From Bacillota bacterium (GTDB taxonomy: Bacteria; Bacillota; Clostridia; Christensenellales; SZUA-584), in the NCBI GenBank assembly GCA_023441905.1, contig JAEZNC010000092.1, forward strand, positions 1 through 10,098: a stretch of 10,098 nt of DNA. Reading direction: 5' to 3'. The translations under genes were made by a program, and so were the position numbers. This document shows, in pieces, positions 1 through 6,697 of this stretch; within the stretch, counting starts at the first letter, position 1, and each line of letters opens with the position of its first letter. A model generated the notes under the pieces. The model was not told the origin of the DNA, did not search any database, and was given only the letters and a program-made list of their open reading frames with translations.

Positions 1-969
1 GGTGTATGCATTCCCGCACAGCGCGGTAAGGAGAAGAAGCTGCCAAAAGGCAAGAACGTTGCTGTGTCGGAAGACGGCAGATCACTCGTGGCGGAAAAAA
101 GCGGCCGCGTTGATATGATCAAAGACAGAATCGAGGTTTCCGATGTGCACCATATCCATGGTGATGTGGATATGAGTGTCGGTAATGTGAATTTCGACGG
201 TGATGTTGTGATAGACGGCAATGTGATTTCAGGGCTCACCGTCAATGCGACGGGAAGCATTGAGGTGCGCGGTTACGTGGAAGGGGCCACGCTGATCGCA
301 GGGAAGGACATTGTTTTAAGAAACGGTATGCAAGGTACGAGCCAGGGGAAGCTGGAAGCGGGCGGCAATATTGTGGCGCGGTTTATCGAAAGGGCGACGC
401 TTGCGGCAAAGGGCAGTGTATTTGCGGATTATATGGTTTACTGTCTCATCACTGCGGGTGAAAGTGTGATACTTAAAGGTAAATTCGGCAAGCTGCTGGG
501 AGGCGTGGTGCGTGCGGGTAAAGAGGTTACCGCCAAGACGATCGGCTCTCCGGGAAGCGATCGTACCCAGATCGAGCTTGGCATTCTGCCTGATGAACGC
601 GCGCGTTACACGAAGATGGATGCCGAGCGCGGACAGATCAAGGCCCAGCTCAACCGCGTTCAGAACATTACGAGAATGCCGGCACCGAGCGACATGGCAC
701 CGGACAGGCTCGCTATGCGCCAAAAACTCATTGAAGCGGCGCAGCAGCTGGAGGCTCAGTATAACAGCCTCACAGAGCAGATGCAGCAGCTCAAAGAAGA
801 CCTGTGCGCCAACAGCAATGCGCGTGTGAATGCCACAAAAGCTGTATATCCAAATGTGAGGATTCAGATTGACGCGGGTGTGTTTACAACAAAATCGATG
901 ATCGAGTTTGCGACTTTCCGCTACATTGAGGGGCAGGTTACTTTTACTGCCTGTGAGGTTAAAGCATAA
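1..969 (+). CDS. FapA/DUF342-family polymer-like protein, 5' end cut by window
   Basis: The frame is open from base 1 to a TAA at 967-969, so the 322 visible residues are the C-terminal part of a longer gene; the GTG at 64 is internal, not the start. The reading before it carries the family signature: an IPA motif, then GK, LPKGKNV and SEDG at residues 4-26. Residues about 35-190 are Gly/Val-rich short strands (VGNVNFDGDVVIDGNV, IEVRGYVEGA, FIERATLAAKG, GSPG), the parallel beta-helix of DUF342. Residues about 199-272 are rich in Glu, Gln, Lys and Leu and look like a coiled-coil hairpin, followed by a short beta tail. DUF342 proteins include FapA, linked to flagellar assembly or cell-surface functions in some bacteria, but many members are in non-flagellated clostridia and their role is unknown. 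No flagellar neighbour is seen here. The family call is firm; the function is not. Confidence 0.88.
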   Translation, partial: GVCIPAQRGKEKKLPKGKNVAVSEDGRSLVAEKSGRVDMIKDRIEVSDVHHIHGDVDMSVGNVNFDGDVVIDGNVISGLTVNATGSIEVRGYVEGATLIAGKDIVLRNGMQGTSQGKLEAGGNIVARFIERATLAAKGSVFADYMVYCLITAGESVILKGKFGKLLGGVVRAGKEVTAKTIGSPGSDRTQIELGILPDERARYTKMDAERGQIKAQLNRVQNITRMPAPSDMAPDRLAMRQKLIEAAQQLEAQYNSLTEQMQQLKEDLCANSNARVNATKAVYPNVRIQIDAGVFTTKSMIEFATFRYIEGQVTFTACEVKA

Positions 970-1014
970 ACGGCGGCAGCTTAAAGACTGAGGAATATGC
1001 TCTGTTGTTCTAAA

Positions 1015-1043
1015 CTGTCACCAAAAAGTTAAGCAATTATTAT
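1015..1043 (+). promoter_or_regulatory. weak sigma-A-like promoter upstream of possible small RNA
   Basis: CTGTCA at 1015-1020 and TATTAT at 1038-1043 are separated by 17 bases. The -35 matches consensus at 4 of 6 positions and the -10 at 5 of 6. It would start an RNA near 1050. A chance match is quite possible in this AT-rich stretch. Confidence 0.28.
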
Positions 1044-1049
1044 TGAGCA

Positions 1050-1289
1050 ATCGGGAGGGCTTGCAGCCTGTCAACAACGGGTGGCGAGTCCTTTGTTTTT
1101 CGTTGTGTAAAAAACTTTCTTAGCGGACAGAGTGTCAAAATTGATCAGCCGGAAGCTAATCGTGAACAGATGCCATCGTCTGCAGCGCAAGTTAACCCGA
1201 TATGGGGATTCCTGTGTGTGATAAGTCACAGGATGTTTGATGCCTTTGCGGGGGGTGCGCACGCTGCCGATGCTCTCGGCTCGTTTTTT
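1050..1289 (+). ncRNA. possible small RNA, about 240 bases, unassigned
   Basis: The interval between a weak promoter-like pair and a terminator-like hairpin has no coding signal but several short self-complementary segments: GGCT/AGCC around 1057-1067, ACAACG/CGTTGT at 1074-1106, CAGA/TCTG near 1167-1182, and a 7-bp stem TCCTGTG/CACAGGA at 1210-1233 with a 10-base loop. I do not recognise a known RNA family in it; I looked for tmRNA, SRP RNA and RNase P hallmarks and found none. It could equally be only the 3' untranslated tail of the upstream gene. Confidence 0.22.
1266..1289 (+). terminator. short rho-independent terminator candidate
   Basis: GCCGA (1266-1270) pairs with TCGGC (1276-1280) around a TGCTC loop, followed by TCG and six T residues (1284-1289). 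The stem is only 5 bp but GC-rich. It sits just before the lipoprotein promoter, where it would insulate that promoter from upstream transcription. Confidence 0.42.
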
Positions 1290-1292
1290 CGC

Positions 1293-1321
1293 TTTACATA
1301 CCGTTTGATTTTTTGTATACT
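1293..1321 (+). promoter_or_regulatory. sigma-A-type promoter of lipoprotein gene
   Basis: TTTACA (1293-1298), a 17-base spacer and TATACT (1316-1321) give 5 of 6 matches in each box. The start of transcription would fall near 1328, about 23 bases before the ATG at 1351, leaving a very short leader with the ribosome binding site GAAGGGG. Confidence 0.75.
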
Positions 1322-1350
1322 TGAGTTCGATATTATTGAAGGGGATTATT

Positions 1351-1860
1351 ATGCAAAAGAAACGCTTTAAAATAATCATAGCCGTCATGATGGTGCTTGT
1401 GTTTGTAGGGGCGGCGGCAGGCTGCGCGGCGCCCGTGGTGACCAAACCGCAGATGACGGCAAACGCAACGCCTGTGAAGGTGGACGGCAGCTGCCAAATC
1501 GAACTCAACGGCGATACGCTCACCGTGAAGGGCGAAACAAACATATTGGACGGTGCAATGCTTCATATCTCAGTGGTTTCGCAGGACGGCATGATCGTCG
1601 ATTTTGTGAAGATGACAAAACAGGGGGATTCGATTTCACAGGATTTCAAAATCACGAGCGAAAAGTATGATGATACGGTGAAATCTGTAACGGGGTATAT
1701 CTCATGCGCGCCCACGCTTTACGGTACGCAGCCGGATGCGATATACAGCGCATACGGCCAGAAGTTTGAAAACGTGGAAGCGCCCGAGGGTGATATTGTA
1801 TGGAACAGCAACGGCGTGGTGATCGTATTCGGATCGGACAGCGTTGAAATAAACAAATAG
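1351..1860 (+). CDS. small secreted lipoprotein of unknown function
   Basis: The ATG at 1351 follows GAAGGGG by six bases; an in-frame TTG at 1321 lies inside the promoter -10 box and is not the start. The 169-residue product starts with QKKRFK, then a hydrophobic stretch (residues 8-23) and an AAGC lipobox with Cys25, so a lipoprotein signal peptide is predicted, with the mature protein anchored to the outer face of the membrane. The mature part (about 145 residues) is rich in beta-forming residues. A motif of the type GDTLTVKGETNILDG, followed by strand-like segments, resembles the Ig-like beta-sandwich units of bacterial surface proteins. No enzyme motif is seen; two later Cys residues (in GSCQIE and ISCAP) could form a disulfide. 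The gene is monocistronic, with its own promoter and terminator. Lipoprotein call firm, function unknown. Confidence 0.85.
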   Translation: MQKKRFKIIIAVMMVLVFVGAAAGCAAPVVTKPQMTANATPVKVDGSCQIELNGDTLTVKGETNILDGAMLHISVVSQDGMIVDFVKMTKQGDSISQDFKITSEKYDDTVKSVTGYISCAPTLYGTQPDAIYSAYGQKFENVEAPEGDIVWNSNGVVIVFGSDSVEINK

Positions 1861-1874
1861 TCTGAAAGTTTATA

Positions 1875-1904
1875 AAACCGTTGGATAGACTCCGACGGTT
1901 TTTT
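1875..1904. terminator. bidirectional terminator between convergent genes
   Basis: AAACCGT, T, GGA (1875-1885) pairs with TCC, G, ACGGTTT (1891-1901) around the loop TAGAC, with one T-G wobble or mismatch. T residues follow on the plus strand (to 1904), and on the minus strand the A-rich left arm gives TTTTAT. It lies between the lipoprotein stop (1860) and overlaps the stop of the arginase-family gene (1903-1905), so it most likely serves both. Confidence 0.85.
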
Positions 1905-2733
1905 ATTTGGCCAGAATATCTTCACAGCAGGCGATGATGCTTTGGAGTGTATGATCGCAACCGCCGTGCCCGGGCACATATTCCACGATACCGATGCCCA
2001 CAACATCAAACCCGTCATGCAAAGCATAAAGCGTGTCGATAAGTTTCTGTACGCTGATGCCGCCGGGGGTCGGGCACATCACCGAGGGGAATTCCATCGG
2101 ATCCAGCACATCAAGGTCGATATGGACGTATATCCGGCGGTATGCTTTTTTTGCTAATGTATGGCATAAGGCGTGGCTATCGGTCAATTCTTCGGTCGCT
2201 ATGCAGGGTATAATGTTTTCAGCCATGTAAATAAGCTCGGGCGCGTCAAAATCCCGTCCGCACGCGAACACAACCTGATGGTGTTGCAAATATGAGAAAC
2301 ACTGATTTCCTAATTGTTCGTCTCCCTCATTCAGCAGGCAACGCAGCGGCATGCCGTGAAAAAGGCCGCTCGGTGATGATTCAGGCGTGTTCAAATCACC
2401 GTGAGCGTCGAACCAGACGATGGCGAGATCGCCTCCGTACTTCTGATTTAAGTAAGAGACCGGCAGAATTTCCGCATCACAGCCGCCGCCAATTGTCAGC
2501 ATCTTCGTGCAGCTTTGTGCCGCAAGCAACAATCTTGCCGCAGACAGTTGCTGCAATATTGTATCATATCCGATGATGCCGTTCTTTTTGACAAGATCCT
2601 CCGAAAGAGAAATCTCAGGCTGAATCACCTGCTGGTGAGTCAATAATGTCTGCATCGCTGCCGCGCCATGATAGACGGCCTTGTTTCCGGCACCCTGCCA
2701 TGCAGGAAAATAAAATGTAACCATATATCGCAT
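1903..2733 (-). CDS. arginase-family (ureohydrolase) protein
   Basis: This 276-residue protein has the ureohydrolase signatures in order: GGGCD (82-86), WFDAHGDLN with Asp109, His111 and Asp113, HGMP with His126, HIDLDVLDP with Asp206, Asp208 and Asp211, PTPGG (221-225), and GIVEYVP with Glu251. The family (arginase, agmatinase, formimidoylglutamase and others) hydrolyses guanidino or amidino compounds at a two-Mn centre in the cytoplasm. All usual ligands are present except the first His, which is Cys85 here; other family members also carry Cys at this place. The substrate cannot be told: no arginine, agmatine or histidine pathway gene is adjacent. The ATG at 2733 was chosen because GAAAG lies four bases before it; the upstream TTG at 2766 has no such site and would add 11 residues. 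No convincing promoter was found upstream, so it may be co-transcribed with the small gene at 2922-3143. Confidence 0.87.
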   Translation of the reverse strand: MRYMVTFYFPAWQGAGNKAVYHGAAAMQTLLTHQQVIQPEISLSEDLVKKNGIIGYDTILQQLSAARLLLAAQSCTKMLTIGGGCDAEILPVSYLNQKYGGDLAIVWFDAHGDLNTPESSPSGLFHGMPLRCLLNEGDEQLGNQCFSYLQHHQVVFACGRDFDAPELIYMAENIIPCIATEELTDSHALCHTLAKKAYRRIYVHIDLDVLDPMEFPSVMCPTPGGISVQKLIDTLYALHDGFDVVGIGIVEYVPGHGGCDHTLQSIIACCEDILAK

Positions 2734-2921
2734 ATAACTTTCTTTAAGAAGATTGAAAAAGGGCAATGCGCCCGTATATCTTAACGCCGTCTTGCCGCAT
2801 ATTTAATGCGTGCTGCTGTTCGGCATGACCGTTTTTTTACTTGACTTTGATACCGCTGCCGATAAGCGATACAGTACCGAAGACAAGCGCTGATGGTATC
2901 ACACTTATTTAGACAGAATTG

Positions 2922-3143
2922 TTATGGAGTATCATTAAATGGTTGACCTGAGTATTCCTCATGGCTCACGTGCGCCTGCTTTATCAACACCGATGCAATA
3001 TGAAACGCCTTGATTCTGCGCACGAGCAGTGTGTGCGACGACGTGCCTTCTTTCAGCTTCGGCAGCACCTTCTCGCATTTGCGAGTCGTCGAAGCGATCG
3101 CCCGCAGGGCTTCCTGCAATTCTTCACTCGTGAACTCTTCCAT
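2922..3143 (-). CDS. conserved small protein, 73 residues, function unknown
   Basis: The ATG at 3143 is preceded by a near-perfect ribosome binding site, AAAGGAGGG (3150-3158 on the other strand), six bases upstream. The frame runs further up to an ATG at 3215, but that has a poorly spaced site, so the shorter form is preferred. The product starts MEEFTSEELQEALRAI, has KCEKVLPKLKEGTSSHTLL and then RRIKAFHIASVLI, and ends in a polar tail. The pattern is two amphipathic helices joined by a GTSxHTLL turn. I recall similar 65-80-residue proteins in clostridial genomes, without a known function. No signal peptide, membrane segment or DNA-binding motif is evident. It lies upstream of the arginase-family gene on the same strand, 188 bases away with no clear terminator between. 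Confidence 0.78.
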   Translation of the reverse strand: MEEFTSEELQEALRAIASTTRKCEKVLPKLKEGTSSHTLLVRRIKAFHIASVLIKQAHVSHEEYSGQPFNDTP

Positions 3144-3455
3144 AAAAGGCCCTCCTTTTAAACGCTCCCCATCAGCTTGATCTGCAGGCCGTGTTTCCCT
3201 TTTGACTTCGTTCATATTCCTTGGATGACCTCATTAAGCCATCGTCTGCAGAAAAAATAAAACGGACTATTGGCTGACTTAAATGAAAAAGCTCTGTTTG
3301 CGCTCCCAAACAATCGGTCTTTTTGTTATATATCAATTCGCACACAAAATCAAACAAAGGATGACTGTTCTAAACGCAGATTTTCTGAAATCAATTGAAA
3401 AGTGAAAGATAACGCCGAACCGGCTATCGGACGAACGATTTGCCACGCTCTCTGT
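3144..3455. other. gene-free spacer, AT-rich
   Basis: Between the small protein gene and the DUF3810 gene, both on the minus strand, the spacer shows the ribosome binding site of the former at 3150-3158 and a possible weak terminator of the latter at 3408-3428. Short frames inside (for example on the minus strand at 3172-3357) lack start signals and family resemblance. I see no clear promoter for the small gene, although one must exist if it is not read from upstream. Confidence 0.5.
3396..3428 (-). terminator. weak terminator candidate after DUF3810 gene
   Basis: Read on the minus strand, GATA-GCCG, loop GTT, CGGC, a two-base bulge and TATC form a hairpin (3408-3428), followed by a pyrimidine-rich CTTTCACTTTTC run. 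The uneven stem and broken T tract make it a weak call. It lies 28 bases downstream of the DUF3810 stop codon, the expected place. Confidence 0.28.
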
Positions 3456-4586
3456 TTAGCCGATGCCGCCGCTGCGCCACAGAGCAATCAGCAGGTCGGT
3501 CATGCGTCCGTAGCTTTTCACGCCGTCTTCCTGCATGTTGGCCTTTAAATACGTGTTGTTCACCTGCGTCACGGTTTCGCTGACCTCGCTTTCAAACTGC
3601 TCCCAGTATTCTGCATTGGCCTGAAGATCGGAATCAAGGCCGCTTGCGTACGTGTCGCGCAGCTCAAAATACCTATCCGAATCCGCACCGTACAGCGCGT
3701 TCATCGCGTGGATCAGCGCAAGCATCGTGCCCGAATAGTGCATTGACGTGTCATCCGAATACGAGAGCACATAATATGCTAAAAAGTTTGCCTCATCCTC
3801 GCGCGCAAACCCGCGCTGATGCGCTTCCTCATGCGTGCATGACGACGCAAACAGCAGGTCCGGCGCGTCGCTGTTCACGTTGGCCTCGGCGGTGAACGGG
3901 AAATAAATACCGCAGAGATACGACCACGACATACCCTGTGAATAGAGCACGGGCTTGACGCGCCCGTAGCTGCCGCCGAGGAAAAGGTGCCCGGTCTTCA
4001 ACGCGGCGTTGTTATACTCACCCGGGATACGGATCATGATATCCGTTTTGGAGAGACTCGGCGCAAACACGCCGTCTTCGTTTTGCGGCACCTCGGCGCG
4101 CAGTGCGTTGGCCTCATGAATCAGCGCGTCGCATGTGGCGTAAAGCTCGTCCACCGTGGCGGGGGAGGCATTGAGCCCGAACGATTCGCTTAATGGCTGG
4201 CGTGCGTAGTTGAAGCCCCACAGCCCCACGAACAGCGCATAAACCATCGACAGGGCGCTGAAAAAAATGATCATACGATTAATCAGCGTCTGCCACCATG
4301 CGCGTTTGGCGCGTATCGACGCAACGATCATGTGAATAATAAAAACGGCAATTGACAGAATAAACGCGTACACCAGCAGCTCGGCGAGAGAAAAGGGCAG
4401 CAATCCCGTCAGCGTAGAAAGGCCCTGCGCAATAACCGGATAGATGCCGCGCGAATATACAGATTCGGTAAAGGACGGCCACACAAATGAAAGACGGAAA
4501 AGTGCATAGAAAACAGGCCCCGGCAGCAGCCAGAGCAGCTTCAAAAGGGTGGACTTTAAGCCAAACGGTGCTGCTTCCCTGTTCAT
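3456..4586 (-). CDS. DUF3810-family membrane protein with HExxH metalloprotease-like motif
   Basis: The 376-residue protein has three likely membrane segments in its first third (about residues 15-35, 63-88 and 104-124), then a large soluble domain, probably extracytoplasmic. The soluble part holds CTHEEAHQRGFAREDEANF (250-268): an HExxH zinc site (His252, Glu253, His256) followed by Glu263/Glu265, the layout of zincin proteases and typical of DUF3810. A Zn-dependent peptidase role at the membrane is inferred; no substrate is known to me. Upstream of the motif, IPGEYNNAA and GIYFPFTAEANV are also family-like. The start at 4586 has GAGAGG seven bases upstream; ten extra residues back to 4616 would include the ribosome binding site and are rejected. 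The gene lies downstream of prsW on the same strand, 85 bases away, with its own promoter in between. Confidence 0.85.
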   Translation of the reverse strand: MNREAAPFGLKSTLLKLLWLLPGPVFYALFRLSFVWPSFTESVYSRGIYPVIAQGLSTLTGLLPFSLAELLVYAFILSIAVFIIHMIVASIRAKRAWWQTLINRMIIFFSALSMVYALFVGLWGFNYARQPLSESFGLNASPATVDELYATCDALIHEANALRAEVPQNEDGVFAPSLSKTDIMIRIPGEYNNAALKTGHLFLGGSYGRVKPVLYSQGMSWSYLCGIYFPFTAEANVNSDAPDLLFASSCTHEEAHQRGFAREDEANFLAYYVLSYSDDTSMHYSGTMLALIHAMNALYGADSDRYFELRDTYASGLDSDLQANAEYWEQFESEVSETVTQVNNTYLKANMQEDGVKSYGRMTDLLIALWRSGGIG

Positions 4587-4627
4587 ATGGCGGCCTCTCA
4601 TGTATGTTGTTGTCAAGCGGTACTGTT

Positions 4628-4657
4628 ATTGTATACGCGACAATAGCGTAAGGTCAA
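4628..4657 (-). promoter_or_regulatory. promoter of DUF3810 gene with overlapping inverted repeat
   Basis: On the minus strand, TTGACC (4657-4652) is followed 16 bases later by TATACA (4635-4630), or 18 bases later by TACAAT (4633-4628). An inverted repeat TATTGT-N7-ACAATA (4627-4645) covers the -10 box and part of the spacer; such a position fits a repressor operator, but no regulator is known. The start of transcription would be about 40 bases before the ATG at 4586. Confidence 0.55.
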
Positions 4658-4671
4658 ATGTCAATTAAAGG

Positions 4672-5364
4672 TCACTTGCGGTGCAGCTCTTTGGAATCCT
4701 TATAATACCGACGCAGGCGTGCAAGGCTTGTAATCCAAAGCATGATGACGAACGGCACGAGCAGCAGCGAAATGAGCGGCACATCCGTCATAAGTATGAA
4801 ATCAAACGCGCCGTGCAGTATGGCAGGAACATATAATGATTTTCGCATGTAACTGATGCACTGCCCGGGGGTGGTGCAAAAACGCGCCATGGCGAGGTAA
4901 TAGCCCATGGTGATGCCAAGCAGCAGATGCGCGGGCACGCTTAATATGGCGCGGGTAATCCAGATATCCGGCATCACAGCAGAATAATTGATGATGTAGA
5001 ATATGTTTTCGAGCGTCGCGAAACCGAGCGAGGCGATGCTGCAGTAGACGATACCGTCGAGCTTCTCATCAAAGGCGGGGTGGTTGAACGCATGGCGCAG
5101 CACAACGCGCCGCTTGAAAAACTCCTCCGATAAGCCGATCACAATAAACGCTTCGAAAATGAGGCCGGGCAGGCCGCTGAATATATTGAAACGCTGGCCG
5201 ATTGTTTCCGCGATGATGGTTGGGACAGTGGCGAGCATGCCGAAGAAGAACACTTTGACGAGCAGCTTTTTTGGCTCCTTGTCATAGCGGTCTACGAACA
5301 GTATAAACAGCGTAAAAACGAAGCCCGGCAGCACAGCCGAGAGGATCATCCAGACAAGATTCAT
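4672..5364 (-). CDS. prsW: PrsW-family intramembrane protease
   Basis: The 230-residue polytopic protein has about six to seven hydrophobic segments and the conserved PrsW motifs: EEFFKR (Glu80, Glu81), DGIVYC, GFATLEN (Glu119), a His in PAHLLLG (His146) and PAILHGAFDF (His184, Asp188). These polar residues in membrane helices form the presumed active site of this protease and CPBP-like group. In Bacillus subtilis PrsW makes the first cut in the anti-sigma factor RsiW, and in Clostridioides difficile it acts on RsiT. No sigma/anti-sigma pair lies in this window, so the substrate here is open. The ATG at 5364 follows AGAAAGG by eight bases. Its promoter lies in the divergent spacer with the zinc-ribbon membrane protein gene. 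Family call firm; use of the gene symbol assumes the same type of function. Confidence 0.87.
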   Translation of the reverse strand: MNLVWMILSAVLPGFVFTLFILFVDRYDKEPKKLLVKVFFFGMLATVPTIIAETIGQRFNIFSGLPGLIFEAFIVIGLSEEFFKRRVVLRHAFNHPAFDEKLDGIVYCSIASLGFATLENIFYIINYSAVMPDIWITRAILSVPAHLLLGITMGYYLAMARFCTTPGQCISYMRKSLYVPAILHGAFDFILMTDVPLISLLLVPFVIMLWITSLARLRRYYKDSKELHRK

Positions 5365-5399
5365 CGGTTAGGCCTTTCTTGATAGCTGTGATTATTATA

Positions 5400-5427
5400 A
5401 TTGTAAAATTGAGAACAGACAAGTCAA
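5400..5427 (-). promoter_or_regulatory. sigma-A-type promoter of prsW
   Basis: On the minus strand TTGACT (5427-5422), a 16-base spacer and TACAAT (5405-5400) give 5 of 6 matches in each box. Transcription would begin about 30 bases before the prsW ATG. It faces away from the promoter at 5564-5592. Confidence 0.62.
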
Positions 5428-5563
5428 TCCATATTTCATAATAATAGAATAAGTACATACATAACACATCAGGCTATCTGAAACAAACATATGTGTGAGC
5501 AGAGATTGTACATTTTTTGGGGGCTTCCCAACCCAGACCTCATTACGCCAAACATGTAAAACG

Positions 5564-5592
5564 TTGACACGAAAGTCATATAAGTGTAGAAT
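5564..5592 (+). promoter_or_regulatory. sigma-A-type promoter of zinc-ribbon membrane protein gene
   Basis: A perfect TTGACA (5564-5569), a 17-base spacer and TAGAAT (5587-5592, 5 of 6) precede the gene starting at 5638, leaving a leader of about 40 bases. Confidence 0.78.
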
Positions 5593-5637
5593 CATATTAA
5601 ACACACAACGAAAAATTTAAATATGGGAAGGCGCTTT

Positions 5638-6651
5638 ATGTTCTGTCAACATTGCGGTAAAGAGCTGGAAGAGAATTCGGTTTTCTGTATTGGCTGCGGC
5701 ACAAAGCAAATTGATACTCCGCCTGCGCATGAAAAAACAACAGAGCCGCTCCCTGCGGCTGCCGAAGGAATGGCACAGAACAGGCAAAAAAGCAAGGGAT
5801 TGCTATGGGGTGCTGCCGGATTTGTGATTGGTGCGATTGTCTTAGGCGTTATACTTTTTGCTTCGGGTGTATTATCTTCAGGGGGCAGGATTGAGGGGCC
5901 GGGATTTGGGGCACCGGAGGACGCCGCAAAAGCGTATCTTGCAGGCTTGGGTGATCAGAATATTGATGACATGGTTTCGACTTTTGCGGTTGAGACGTAT
6001 GCAGAACATTACAACTTTGAAGCATATCTTAAAAGATTGAATGCGTATACTCCGGTTATGGAAATGCGGTTCCCGGATACGAGAGGCTACACGCTGCAGA
6101 TGAATATAGAAAGCAGAAGGAGCCGAATCGTCGATCACATTCTTGATCAATATATGCAATATCAGGTACCGGACATTTTCGGTAACGGTGAAATAATCTC
6201 GTTTGTAGATAGGGACGTATCGGAGTTTGTGCAAGACTTCGAAAAGGATACAAAGGATTATGTATTCAAAGATCTCTCTGTCGTCGCGGCGCTGAGCATG
6301 CATGACCTGCCCGATGAGCCGACTTGGGACGATATAGAAGACCTTATCCCGAGAGACGTGCTCAAAGACCTGCCGATCGACTTGATGAAAGGGCAGCTGG
6401 AGTCTCTGGCACAAACATATAAAATGGAGAGAAATCAGGATCACATCTCGCAGACTGCCAAGATATATGGTGCAGATATTGATGATGTTGACAATGTCGT
6501 CGTGATATTTAAAGCTGATAATAGAACGTGGGTGTTTTGTCCTGAGGTGATTCGGTTTAACGGCAAATGGTATATTGAGACCCTTCAGGGAAATTTGGCA
6601 TCGTTGGCCGGTTTATCGGTATTCACCGGGGGTATTGTGCCTGTCGATTAA
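5638..6651 (+). CDS. zinc-ribbon single-pass membrane protein with large external domain
   Basis: The 337-residue protein starts MFCQHCGKELEENSVFCIGC: two CxxC knuckles (Cys3, Cys6, Cys17, Cys20) of a short zinc ribbon. A polar Pro/Ala/Glu linker follows to about residue 50, then one membrane helix (about 54-80) and an external domain of some 255 residues. The external part begins with GAPEDAAKAYLAGLGDQNID, like the NTF2/DUF4878-type stalk regions often found in such zinc-ribbon proteins of clostridia; the rest, rich in Asp, is not recognised. The layout suggests a cytoplasmic metal-binding head and an extracellular sensing or binding part. The ATG at 5638 follows GGGAAGG by six bases; an ATG at 5623 lies upstream of that site and is rejected. 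Base composition is more AT-rich than valS. It is transcribed alone and diverges from prsW. Confidence 0.83.
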   Translation: MFCQHCGKELEENSVFCIGCGTKQIDTPPAHEKTTEPLPAAAEGMAQNRQKSKGLLWGAAGFVIGAIVLGVILFASGVLSSGGRIEGPGFGAPEDAAKAYLAGLGDQNIDDMVSTFAVETYAEHYNFEAYLKRLNAYTPVMEMRFPDTRGYTLQMNIESRRSRIVDHILDQYMQYQVPDIFGNGEIISFVDRDVSEFVQDFEKDTKDYVFKDLSVVAALSMHDLPDEPTWDDIEDLIPRDVLKDLPIDLMKGQLESLAQTYKMERNQDHISQTAKIYGADIDDVDNVVVIFKADNRTWVFCPEVIRFNGKWYIETLQGNLASLAGLSVFTGGIVPVD

Positions 6652-6697
6652 AACAAAGAACAAACAGGAAGACGCGATCTATTGGTTTGATATCTTG

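Larger units (their letters stand above)
970..1292. other. gene-free spacer between FapA/DUF342 gene and lipoprotein gene
   Basis: No open frame here has a believable ribosome binding site. The stretch does hold a weak promoter-like pair (1015-1043), several short inverted repeats (1074-1079 with 1101-1106; 1210-1216 with 1227-1233) and a terminator-like hairpin at 1266-1289. No clear terminator lies directly behind the DUF342 stop codon, so that transcript may end at 1266-1289, or a separate small RNA may be made from this region. Confidence 0.5.

Noticed and set aside
1170..1370. 66-codon plus-strand frame upstream of the lipoprotein gene
   Set aside because: No ribosome binding site before its ATG, it spans a terminator-like hairpin and the lipoprotein promoter, and its product has no recognisable pattern.
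2821..2838. CGG-catga-CCG followed by T7 on the plus strand
   Set aside because: A 3-bp stem is too weak for a terminator, and no plus-strand gene ends there.
2734..2921. Promoter for the arginase-family gene
   Set aside because: The best pairs on the minus strand (such as TTAAAT-17-TAAGAT) match consensus too poorly to call.
3172..3357. 61-codon minus-strand frame in the spacer before the small protein gene
   Set aside because: No start signal and no family resemblance; it runs over the ribosome binding region of the neighbouring gene in another frame.
5517..5531. TTGGG/CCCAA hairpin in the spacer between prsW and the zinc-ribbon gene
   Set aside because: Neither strand has a T tract after the hairpin, and it lies between two divergent promoters where no terminator is expected.
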